A DNA stretch of 5,609 nucleotides from an uncultured Collinsella sp. (GTDB lineage: Bacteria; Actinomycetota; Coriobacteriia; Coriobacteriales; Coriobacteriaceae). The stretch covers positions 1 through 5,609 of the forward strand of contig CAAETD010000087.1 of NCBI GenBank assembly GCA_900758885.1, read 5' to 3'. Positions 1 to 5,609 of the stretch are shown here, piece by piece. The position numbers and the translations under genes were made by a program. How positions within the stretch are numbered: position 1 is the first letter of the stretch; each line of letters starts with the position of its first letter. The notes beneath the pieces are model-generated. The model worked only from the letters and a program-made list of their open reading frames with translations, was not told the DNA's origin and made no database searches.

Positions 1-809
1 TCGTCGTCAGTGGTGATGAGCTTGGTCTTTGCATCCATGTCGCGGATGCTGCTGGCAAGAGCCGTGCCCGGATCGTAATCGGTAAGAATCGCGTCGAAGT
101 CGTTTACACCGGCATAACGAATAAAATCGGGACGACGGACCTTACTGGCGTCCATAAGCATATAGTGCTCGCGCGAATGCTCAAGCATCAGCGTTTTAAC
201 CTCGGCATTGCCCGAGTTGTCGGCCGTGAAGCCGTAATCGGGGTGGAAGGAATCGGTAGCAAGGAACGCTTTATCGACATAAACCTTATCCAGAATGTCG
301 TTGGTGATGAATCCCGTCGCATACTGACGATCACGACGAAGCACACCGCCCAAAAGCAGCACTTCTGCATTAGGAAGATTCGCGCCGGCAAAGGTGGCAA
401 TCGACAAATCGTGCGTCACGATCGTGATGTTGTGGAACTCGGTCAGACAGCACACAAACTCAAACGTGGTAGTGCCGGTATCGACCAGAATCGAATCGCC
501 GTCCTTAACAAACAGCGCCGCCTGCTCGGCGACACCGCGCTTAGCCTCGACATTCTTATTTAGACGCTGATCAGGATAGGTGACCGTAATGGTGCGCTTG
601 ATGGAAACAGCGCCGCCGTGCGTGCGGCGAAGCGCACCACCGCTCTCCAGCGTTGCCAGGTCATTGCGCGCGGTAACCTCCGAAACGCCAAATTGCTCGC
701 AGATATCCGAAACCTGAATCGAAGAGCACCTATTGACCTCTTCAACGATCATTGCACGACGTTCGTCAATCGATATCTTTCGATTTTCTCTTGGCGCAGT
801 CTCCCACAT
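1..809 (-). CDS. DeoR/GlpR-family transcriptional regulator (3' end beyond window)
   Basis: Predicted DNA-binding repressor of the DeoR/GlpR family, which usually controls sugar or sugar-phosphate genes in response to a phosphorylated intermediate. 269 codons are open from 809 to the left edge. Residues about 12-68 form the DeoR winged helix-turn-helix, with the recognition segment VSEVTARNDLATLE and the typical closing RRTHGGA. The C-terminal sensor domain (about 88 onward) has the phosphosugar-binding DTGTTT at 110-115, LLLGGVLRR at 151-159, and later FLATDS and LMDASKVRR, matching the family pattern. The usual length is about 250-260 residues, so only a short tail is probably missing. The ATG at 809 is preferred over the one at 815 because GGAGG lies 7 bases from the former and only 1 from the latter. 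The recognition helix reads ARNDL where most members have IRRDL. The regulated genes are not visible, and the effector cannot be told from the sequence. Confidence 0.93.
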   Translation of the reverse strand, partial: MWETAPRENRKISIDERRAMIVEEVNRCSSIQVSDICEQFGVSEVTARNDLATLESGGALRRTHGGAVSIKRTITVTYPDQRLNKNVEAKRGVAEQAALFVKDGDSILVDTGTTTFEFVCCLTEFHNITIVTHDLSIATFAGANLPNAEVLLLGGVLRRDRQYATGFITNDILDKVYVDKAFLATDSFHPDYGFTADNSGNAEVKTLMLEHSREHYMLMDASKVRRPDFIRYAGVNDFDAILTDYDPGTALASSIRDMDAKTKLITTDD

Positions 810-816
810 ACGCATG

Positions 817-821
817 CCTCC
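817..821 (-). promoter_or_regulatory. Ribosome binding site deciding the DeoR start
   Basis: GGAGG on the minus strand, 7 bases before the ATG at 809. An in-frame ATG at 815 is only one base away from it, so 809 is the better start. Confidence 0.75.
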
Positions 822-822
822 G

Positions 823-836
823 ATCGATGCAACGTT
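823..836. repeat. Operator-like motif copy 1 (ATCGAT-GC-AACGTT)
   Basis: Two adjacent 6-base palindromes, ATCGAT and AACGTT, separated by two bases and located in the 5' untranslated region just before the DeoR ribosome binding site. The same pair in the same order occurs at 901-913. Autoregulation by the DeoR protein is an inference from position and repetition. Confidence 0.4.
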
Positions 837-866
837 TCTCAACTGGGTATTTTTTGCATCTTGTCT

Positions 867-893
867 AGTATAAGAGAGAAGTGCAGATAACAA
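867..893 (-). promoter_or_regulatory. Candidate promoter of the DeoR gene
   Basis: TATACT at 872-867 matches the -10 consensus at five of six positions and lies about 60 bases upstream of the start codon, downstream of the terminator of the preceding operon. The best -35 candidates are weak: TTGTTA at 893-888 with a short 15-base spacer, or GGTTGT at 895-890 with 17. The promoter lies between two copies of a repeated palindromic motif pair, which suits regulation by a repressor. Confidence 0.45.
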
Positions 894-900
894 CCTTATT

Positions 901-913
901 ATCGATAAACGTT
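901..913. repeat. Operator-like motif copy 2 (ATCGAT-A-AACGTT)
   Basis: Second copy of the ATCGAT/AACGTT pair, with a one-base gap, in the same orientation as the copy at 823-836 and about 78 bases from it. It sits just upstream of the candidate -35 region. The two copies flank the promoter, an arrangement compatible with repression by looping. Confidence 0.4.
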
Positions 914-934
914 GCGAAAGTCTCCGTAAGCATA

Positions 935-974
935 CGAAAATAGCAAAACGCGGCAGGGTATCCCCTGCCGCGTT
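935..974 (-). terminator. Intrinsic terminator of the Nramp operon
   Basis: A perfect 12-base-pair inverted repeat (947-958 with 963-974, AACGCGGCAGGG and its complement) closes a 4-base loop. On the minus strand it is followed by the T-rich tail TTGCTATTTT. It begins 32 bases after the stop codon of the Nramp gene and separates that operon from the DeoR promoter. The plus-strand side also carries A/T residues but serves no visible gene. Confidence 0.9.
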
Positions 975-1006
975 GCATCAAACTTATGAATTCGAAAGCT
1001 CGCGCG

Positions 1007-2248
1007 TCAATATCCAAGTGCCTGGAGCACAAACATAACCACCGTGAGCACCGTAATAATGCCAATAGCCGCCCAGGTAAGAGCGTTCCATGCACGACCG
1101 TTGCGATAACGCCCCATGATGTGCTTGTCCTGTGCGATAAATACCAAAAATACCAGCACGACAGGAAGCAGCACGCCGTTGATCACCTGCGAGATCATCA
1201 TAATCTGGAACAGGTCGACGCCCGGCAGCAGAACGAGCACCGCAGATACCGCGACGATACCGGTAATAAGACCTCGATAGACCGGCGCCTCCTCCCAGGT
1301 GCGGTCGGCACCGCGCTCCCAGCCAAATGCCTCGCAAATGGCGCTTGAGGTGACGCCCGGCAGCACGCATGCTGCAAGGAAGCTCGCAGCAACGAGGCCC
1401 GAAGCAAACAGTACCGTCGAAAACTCGCCGGCAATAGGCTCGAGGGCGAGCGCCGCGTCCGCCGCGTCGGCGATCTTGATGCCCGCCGGGAACAGCACGG
1501 TTCCCGTCGTGATGATGATGAACCAAGCAATGATGTCTGCTGTGACAGAACCGCTCACGGCATCGATGCGTTGAAGAGTCAAATCTTCCTCAGTAGCGTG
1601 CTTGTCAACAACATTGCTCTGCGCCAGAAAGATCATCCACGGGGCGATAGTGGTACCGATCGTTGCCACCACGAGCGAGACATACGAGGGATCACTCGAA
1701 ACAGAAGGCACGACCGTCGCATAGGCAACCTCGCCCCAGTTGGGGCCAGCCATAAAGGCGGCCACCACATAGGCAATGAAGACGCAGCTCACCAACAGCA
1801 AAATCTTCTCGATGCGCTGAAAACTGCCCGACATGGTAAGCAGCCAGATAAGAAGGGCGACCAGCGGCACCGAGATACTCGCAGGAATACCAAATAGAGC
1901 AAGACCGCTCGCGATACCCGCGAACTCAGAAATGGTGACAGCGGTGTTTGCAATCAGCAGGGCGGCCATTGCGAGCACGCTCTTGCGCACGCCAAAGCGT
2001 TCGCGAATAAGGGATGCCAAACCCTTGCCGGTCACGCATCCGCAACGCGCGGCCGTCTCTTGCGTTACGATCAACAGAATCGTCATCACAGGAAGCATCC
2101 AAAGCATCTGGTAGCCATACGATGCGCCCGCGCTGGAATAGGTAGCGATACCGCCAGCATCATTGCCAGAAAGCGCCGCGAGCAGGCCTGGGCCCATAGC
2201 GCCCAGGATGGCCGCCAGCGTTAGTTTTTTCTTGGTCTCTTCGCGCAT
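1007..2248 (-). CDS. Nramp-family divalent metal transporter, probably NRMT-type (Mg2+)
   Basis: Integral membrane carrier of the SLC11/Nramp family: 413 residues, typical length, with about eleven predicted membrane helices. Helix 1 has GPGLLAALSGNDAGGIATYS (19-38), so the canonical metal-binding DPGN reads D30-A-G-G33. Helix 6 has GTTIAPWMIF (198-207), so the canonical MPH reads A202-P203-W204 and the sulfur ligand methionine is absent. The helix 3 segment ISEFAGIASGLALFGIP and the late segment SQVINGVLLPVVLVFL followed by MGRYRNG are family hallmarks. Loss of the methionine with retention of the helix 1 aspartate is what distinguishes Nramp-related magnesium transporters, characterised in Eggerthella lenta, from Mn2+/Fe2+ carriers of the MntH type. 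Mg2+ as substrate is therefore likely but inferred. The ATG overlaps the preceding stop (TAATG), with GGGGG 4 bases upstream, so translation is coupled to the MgtE-like gene. Confidence 0.92.
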   Translation of the reverse strand: MREETKKKLTLAAILGAMGPGLLAALSGNDAGGIATYSSAGASYGYQMLWMLPVMTILLIVTQETAARCGCVTGKGLASLIRERFGVRKSVLAMAALLIANTAVTISEFAGIASGLALFGIPASISVPLVALLIWLLTMSGSFQRIEKILLLVSCVFIAYVVAAFMAGPNWGEVAYATVVPSVSSDPSYVSLVVATIGTTIAPWMIFLAQSNVVDKHATEEDLTLQRIDAVSGSVTADIIAWFIIITTGTVLFPAGIKIADAADAALALEPIAGEFSTVLFASGLVAASFLAACVLPGVTSSAICEAFGWERGADRTWEEAPVYRGLITGIVAVSAVLVLLPGVDLFQIMMISQVINGVLLPVVLVFLVFIAQDKHIMGRYRNGRAWNALTWAAIGIITVLTVVMFVLQALGY

Positions 2249-4098
2249 TACGCCCCCATGATGCTAACTATCGCCAGTACGGCAAGCGCAGAGAAAAGAA
2301 CTGCCGAGATAAGCACCGAAGTAAGCTGCATCGCCGTGCCCGAAACGGCCTTATCGTGCTCATCGCACCAATACAGCACCTTGAGATAGATAACAGAGCT
2401 CATGGACGAAAGCAGCGTCACGAGTGCGGCAACGTTAAAGCACGAAATGAACAGCTGTGCCTTCCAGACCGTGATATCGGTGAACGCCGCGGTGGCAACA
2501 AGCTGGCCGCACAGATACACGACCAGGGCAAGGATTAAGCCAGTCACCGTGTTTTGCAGCCAGAACCACAGGTAGGGGCGTTTCTCGTCATCGCCGTCGT
2601 CGTTTTCGAGGAAGAAGTTCTTCACAAACGCAACCATACGCGTCGCAGCGAGAAGCACCACCGGCATCGCGCACATGGGGAAAATAAACAGCATCGAGTT
2701 ATCGCAAAGGGTATTGAGCACCGAGGCCATGATGACGGAGCACACAGCCCACACCACAATCCAGTACTGGCGCTGCACAAACCACGCTATGGCATGCGAG
2801 GTCTCGCCCGTCGTGTTTTCACCACTGGCAGAAACACCGGCGATCTGCAGGTCTTCCTGGTGCTCCTCGGTCATGACGTCCATTGCATCGTCAACGGTGA
2901 CGATGCCCAAGATGTGACGATTCTCATCGCAAACAGGAATGGCAGCAAGGTTGTACTTTGACATCTCCTCGGCTACTTCCTCCTGGTCGCGATCGGGCTC
3001 GACATAAACCACGTCGCGATAGGCAAGGTCGCGCAAAAGCTCATCCGACTCGGCAATCACCAAGGCGCGCATGGAAAGAACGCCGGAAAGAACGCCGTCG
3101 GCACCGGTGGTGTACAGGTAGTAGACGCTCTCGAAGTCTTCATCCAAGCGCTTAAGGGCATTGACGGCATCGGCCACGGTGGCCGTTCCGGGAAGCGCCA
3201 CGAACTCGGAGGTCATGATACGGCCGGCGGTATCGTCCTCGTAACCCAAAAGGGTTCGAATGGCCTTCTCCTCCTTGACACCCATCAGGCGCAGAAGTTT
3301 TTCGGCCTTCTCGTAATCCAGCTCGTCGATCAAGGCGGCAGCGTCGTCCGGGTCCATCATGGCGAGCATCGAGGATGCATCGCGATCGGAGAGACCCTCG
3401 AGCATCTCGGCAACCAGCTCGTCGTCATCAAGTTCTGTAATGGCCTCGGCAGCCTGAGACGTATCGAGCTGTGCAAAAACCTGGCTGCGCAGGCGCGGGT
3501 CGAGCTGCTCGATAATGTCGGCGATATCTGCCGGGTGCAGCTCGCCAAGAGTCTTATGCGAAACGGAGAGCTTGATCTGCTGCGTACTGCGCTCCAGCAG
3601 GTCCATATACGACCAAGCAATGATATCCTCGGGCAGCGGCTTGCCCAAGGCCTTTGCCACAGCAGAAACCGCACGCTCGATGGCAGGATGCAATGCTCGC
3701 AGCAGTCCGCGAGCCCCCACTTCGGCGCCCAGCAAACGCAGCTGGTTTTCGCCCGAAGCGGAAAGCTTGATATCGTTTACGCGCACGACCTTCATGCCCT
3801 GCGTGTCCACGATCTGTTTGTTCATGATGTCGCGCGCCAACAGCACCTCATCGGGCTGCAAGTAGGAGAAGCGAATGTCGGTCGAGGGATATTTAAGATA
3901 CACGCCGTCATCGTCAAAATGGTCGACGTATTTACGCCAAGAAATCATAAAGGGCGTCTTGGACGGGCCTTGGAAGGCCAACGACGTAACGCGCGGGAAG
4001 ACCTCGCCCGTGGCGATACCCAGGTCGTTGACGACGCCCATTTTTTCACCCGTCGAGTCGATAACGGGCAGTTTGAGCATTTCGGAGAGATAGTTCAT
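2248..4098 (-). CDS. MgtE-like membrane protein: PRC-barrel, MgtE-N, CBS pair, divergent membrane domain
   Basis: A 616-residue protein. Residues 1-80 look like a PRC-barrel (LPVIDSTGEKMGVVNDLGI), and 87-137 like a second one (ARDIMNKQIVDTQGMKVVRV). Residues about 186-290 match the MgtE intracellular N domain, beginning LHPADIADIIEQLDP and rich in acidic helical repeats, and run into GYEDDTAGRIMTSEFV. Two CBS domains follow (about 294-355 and 357-412), then a connecting EEHQEDLQIAGVS. In true MgtE channels these regions bind Mg2+ and gate the pore. About five hydrophobic helices follow (445-465, 469-493, 512-536, 547-576, 588-614). They lack the MgtE GGN/GxQ segment and the pore aspartate region near the end, so channel activity is doubtful. 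AGGAG lies 4 bases before the ATG. The tight coupling to an Nramp carrier suggests a Mg2+-sensing regulatory or accessory subunit, though a divergent channel remains possible. Confidence 0.88.
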   Translation of the reverse strand: MNYLSEMLKLPVIDSTGEKMGVVNDLGIATGEVFPRVTSLAFQGPSKTPFMISWRKYVDHFDDDGVYLKYPSTDIRFSYLQPDEVLLARDIMNKQIVDTQGMKVVRVNDIKLSASGENQLRLLGAEVGARGLLRALHPAIERAVSAVAKALGKPLPEDIIAWSYMDLLERSTQQIKLSVSHKTLGELHPADIADIIEQLDPRLRSQVFAQLDTSQAAEAITELDDDELVAEMLEGLSDRDASSMLAMMDPDDAAALIDELDYEKAEKLLRLMGVKEEKAIRTLLGYEDDTAGRIMTSEFVALPGTATVADAVNALKRLDEDFESVYYLYTTGADGVLSGVLSMRALVIAESDELLRDLAYRDVVYVEPDRDQEEVAEEMSKYNLAAIPVCDENRHILGIVTVDDAMDVMTEEHQEDLQIAGVSASGENTTGETSHAIAWFVQRQYWIVVWAVCSVIMASVLNTLCDNSMLFIFPMCAMPVVLLAATRMVAFVKNFFLENDDGDDEKRPYLWFWLQNTVTGLILALVVYLCGQLVATAAFTDITVWKAQLFISCFNVAALVTLLSSMSSVIYLKVLYWCDEHDKAVSGTAMQLTSVLISAVLFSALAVLAIVSIMGA

Positions 4099-4107
4099 AG
4101 TGCTCCT
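4099..4107 (-). promoter_or_regulatory. Ribosome binding site of the MgtE-like gene, with a complementary segment upstream
   Basis: AGGAG at 4107-4103, 4 bases before the ATG at 4098. The nine bases AGGAGCACT up to the start codon are complementary to AGTGCTCTT at 4245-4237 in the leader (eight Watson-Crick pairs and one G-U), so the site could be sequestered. Confidence 0.7.
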
Positions 4108-4153
4108 ATGCTTGTTCGGTCCTTACGGCGCAAAACGCCCAGGGAACGGATGA

Positions 4154-4165
4154 TGCATATATGCA
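4154..4165. repeat. 12-base perfect palindrome TGCATATATGCA
   Basis: A perfect palindrome in the leader of the MgtE-like gene, about 60 bases before the start codon. It could be a short RNA stem or a protein binding site. Its position far downstream of the candidate promoter argues against a classical operator for that promoter. Confidence 0.45.
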
Positions 4166-4321
4166 GCTGTCGGCCATACGCTAAAGTGCGGCGCAAGTCA
4201 CCCCATGCGCGCGTCTTCTGTGCAGCCCAGCTACCAAAGAGCACTCGCAGGGGTTAGCTACTGTGTGGTCGGGGTTTAGATTTCACCTGTTGCCTTTCTT
4301 CTAACCCTACGATCAAATTCA

Positions 4322-4331
4322 TGGCATGCCA
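4322..4331. repeat. 10-base palindrome TGGCATGCCA
   Basis: A perfect palindrome within the leader, between the short hairpin at 4347-4361 and the long-range helix beginning at 4311. It could be a structural element or chance; nothing else supports a function. Confidence 0.3.
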
Positions 4332-4346
4332 CCGAGCACAAAACGA

Positions 4347-4361
4347 CCTTCTCCAAGAAGG
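4347..4361. other. Short hairpin CCTTCT-loop-AGAAGG in the leader
   Basis: A perfect 6-base-pair stem with a 3-base loop, early in the predicted leader. On the minus strand it is followed by TCGTTTTG, too few T residues for a convincing terminator. It may be part of the leader structure. Confidence 0.35.
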
Positions 4362-4396
4362 ACATTTCGCACCGGCAAAAGGCCATGAGCGCTCTA

Positions 4397-4405
4397 ACTA
4401 TAGCA
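4397..4405 (-). promoter_or_regulatory. Candidate extended -10 promoter for the MgtE-like/Nramp operon
   Basis: TGCTATAGT on the minus strand (4405-4397) is an extended -10 element: TG, one base, then TATAGT with five of six consensus positions. The best -35 candidate, TTGCTT, is 19 bases upstream and weak, which an extended -10 can tolerate. Transcription would begin near 4390, about 100 bases past the deacetylase stop codon. Confidence 0.4.
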
Positions 4406-4490
4406 TCCAAAATGCACCGGGAAGCAACATTCTTTCATACAGACGTGCGCTATACCAAACGATAACGCGCGCATAACAAAACCCAGCTTG

Positions 4491-5609
4491 TTATTTTTCG
4501 GGCAAGACAGCATCTTTGGGCATCGAAACCGTCCCCTTCACCACGTCCTTAGGGAAACGGCCGTCTTTTGCCATGAGCTCCGAGACCGTAAGGAACGTAT
4601 AGCCTTGCGCCTTGAGTTTATCGATGATATGGGGCAGCGCCTCGATATCCTGGGAACGGTCACCCCCGCCGTCGTGCATGAGCACGATAGACCCATTGAA
4701 CGCATGGGAAAGGACCATATCGGTAATGGCAGCGGCGCCTGGGCGCTTCCAGTCCAGCGTATCGATGTTCCACAGCACGTTGCAGCTAATCAGATCTGCC
4801 GAGCGCGCCCATTCCGTATCCGTGAATGCTCCATAAGGTGCGCGAATCATCTGCTGGCGTTTGCCCGAAGCCTTCTCGAGAACATCAAATGCGCTCGTGA
4901 TCTCGGAACGAAGATCATCTTTGCCCAGCGTTGGAAGATTTTGATGTTGATTAGTATGGCTTGCCAGCTCATGACCCCCGTCAAGCACGGCTTTTGTGAG
5001 AGAAGGGCTTTTGCCCGCCTGATTACCAAGGTTGTAGAAAGTGGCATGCACACCCTTTTGCGCCAGGATGTCGAGAATTTGCTGAGTATAGGACGAAGGA
5101 CCATCGTCAAAAGTCAAGGCGATGTATTTACCGCCATCAGAAGGCTTGGGCGTGAGCGAAGCGATCTTCATATCGGTTGCCTCCTGCACCACTTCCTTAT
5201 CCACCGTCTCGCCGGAAGTCTTACCGTGCCACACCTTCTTTTTCCCGGCTTTTCCCCATTGGGAGACAAACTGAATAGCCCCGCCCTTCTCCATCTGGAT
5301 GCCGGGAGCCATCGTCACCGTCTCCTCGGAGTGCTCTTCTGTCGCATCCGCGCCATTGCCCACCGTGACGGTATTTCCATCCTCAAGTTTGAGCGAAGAG
5401 GCGTCGGAAAGTTTGACCTCCCGGCCGTTCAAGCTCACCGCGCAGCGATCGCCCCCGCGCTCGTCAATCACGTTTCCACCCACCGAAAGCAGTTTGCCCG
5501 GCTGCGCATCAAAGTAGTTGTTGTCGGCTAGGTACTTGTCGAGCGACGTTCCGATGCGGACCTGTTTTGCCTGGTCATTTACTGTAATGTGCACTGGACG
5601 AAGAAAACA
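4491..5609 (-). CDS. Polysaccharide deacetylase, NodB/CE4 family (5' end beyond window)
   Basis: Predicted metal-dependent deacetylase acting on N-acetylated cell-wall or exopolysaccharide sugars outside the membrane. Numbering from a GTG at 5594, all five NodB motifs are present: TFDDGPS at 161-167 (base and metal aspartates D163, D164), HTNQH at 213-217 (metal histidines), RAPYG at 251-255, DTLDW at 278-282 and the C-terminal LMH at 305-307. An N-terminal region of about 80 residues (HITVNDQAKQVRIG and VSLNGREVKL, ending LEDGNTVTVG) looks like two beta-rich segments, possibly a substrate- or wall-binding module, followed by a linker to about 150. The frame stays open through five more codons to the window edge, and no ribosome binding site precedes the GTG. 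No signal peptide is visible, so the true start and a likely membrane anchor lie outside. The protein ends in a short charged tail after the catalytic domain. Confidence 0.93.
   Translation of the reverse strand, partial: CFLRPVHITVNDQAKQVRIGTSLDKYLADNNYFDAQPGKLLSVGGNVIDERGGDRCAVSLNGREVKLSDASSLKLEDGNTVTVGNGADATEEHSEETVTMAPGIQMEKGGAIQFVSQWGKAGKKKVWHGKTSGETVDKEVVQEATDMKIASLTPKPSDGGKYIALTFDDGPSSYTQQILDILAQKGVHATFYNLGNQAGKSPSLTKAVLDGGHELASHTNQHQNLPTLGKDDLRSEITSAFDVLEKASGKRQQMIRAPYGAFTDTEWARSADLISCNVLWNIDTLDWKRPGAAAITDMVLSHAFNGSIVLMHDGGGDRSQDIEALPHIIDKLKAQGYTFLTVSELMAKDGRFPKDVVKGTVSMPKDAVLPEK

Larger units (their letters stand above)
4099..4390 (-). promoter_or_regulatory. Structured leader RNA of the magnesium-module operon; possible riboswitch of unidentified class
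   Basis: About 290 untranslated nucleotides between the candidate transcription start and the MgtE-like gene. On the minus strand, CGTAGGGTTAG (4311-4301) pairs with CTAACCCCTGCG (4257-4246) to give an 11-base-pair helix with one bulged C, enclosing about 43 unpaired-looking bases. GGGTTAG can instead pair with CTAAACCC at 4279-4272, so two exclusive structures exist. Directly after the 3' strand of the helix comes AGTGCTCTT (4245-4237), complementary to the Shine-Dalgarno region. A small hairpin GTAGC-TGG-GCTGC and the palindrome at 4154-4165 follow. This suits translational control, perhaps by Mg2+, but I could not match it to the M-box or any other known class. Confidence 0.4.

Noticed and set aside
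3535..4257. Plus-strand open frame (240 codons)
   Set aside because: It is antisense to the MgtE-like gene and has no recognisable domain or good ribosome binding site.
4237..4311. c-di-AMP (ydaO) or cobalamin riboswitch
   Set aside because: AGCTAACCCC and AGGTGAAATC recall pieces of these classes, but the other conserved blocks (the GGGGGACC region of ydaO, the B12 box and GCCACTG of cobalamin) are missing.
4099..4390. M-box (ykoK) magnesium riboswitch
   Set aside because: Expected before Mg2+ transport genes, but I cannot find the conserved GUUAGGUGAGGCUCC and GCUGCUGCCC blocks in order. Only fragments such as GACGC followed by ATGGG resemble it.
4099..4490. tRNA or other stable RNA gene in the large gap
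   Set aside because: I looked for a T-arm GGTTCGA-type sequence and a cloverleaf on both strands and found none.
4473..4498. Terminator for the deacetylase gene
   Set aside because: The ATAACAA/TTGTTAT stem is purely weak pairs apart from one C-G. The T-run follows it only on the plus strand, where there is no gene. On the minus strand it is followed by GCGCGCG.
4488..5531. Long plus-strand open frame (347 codons)
   Set aside because: It is antisense to the deacetylase, which carries all five catalytic motifs. The plus-strand product shows no recognisable domain and is a by-product of high GC.
1..5609. CRISPR array, insertion sequence, phage or toxin-antitoxin genes
   Set aside because: No spaced direct repeats, transposase motifs, terminal inverted repeats or small paired genes are seen.

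Overview
All four genes in this window lie on the minus strand. The high-GC coding sequence, the codon use and the protein families point to a Gram-positive actinobacterium. A gut Coriobacteriia member (Collinsella/Olsenella/Eggerthella-like) is my best guess. That is inference from family resemblance; no rRNA or other marker gene is present to prove it.

Reading in the direction of transcription (right to left): (1) 5609-4491, the body of a NodB-type (CE4) polysaccharide deacetylase. Its reading frame runs off the right edge, so the N-terminus is missing. (2) 4490-4099, a gene-free stretch of about 390 bases with a plausible extended -10 promoter. It would give a leader RNA of about 290 nt with long-range complementarity, including a segment that can base-pair with the whole Shine-Dalgarno sequence of the next gene. 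(3) 4098-2248, a 616-residue protein with PRC-barrel-like, MgtE-N and paired CBS regions and a five-helix membrane part that lacks the usual MgtE channel signatures. (4) 2248-1007, a 413-residue Nramp-family transporter whose start overlaps the previous stop in a TAATG junction. Its metal-site motifs are altered in the way known for the Nramp-related magnesium transporters (NRMT). (5) 974-935, a strong intrinsic terminator. (6) 934-810, a short regulatory region with a -10-like box and two copies of an ATCGAT/AACGTT motif pair. (7) 809-1, a DeoR/GlpR-family regulator that runs off the left edge with probably only its last residues missing.

The most interesting unit is the two-gene operon 4098-1007 with its leader. 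A protein carrying the Mg2+-sensing cytoplasmic domains of MgtE, but a divergent membrane domain, is translationally coupled to an Nramp transporter that appears built for Mg2+ rather than Mn2+/Fe2+. I infer a magnesium uptake module in which the MgtE-like protein senses cytosolic Mg2+ and may control, or form a complex with, the NRMT carrier. The structured leader may add RNA-level control. The deacetylase upstream and the DeoR regulator downstream look like separate transcription units.
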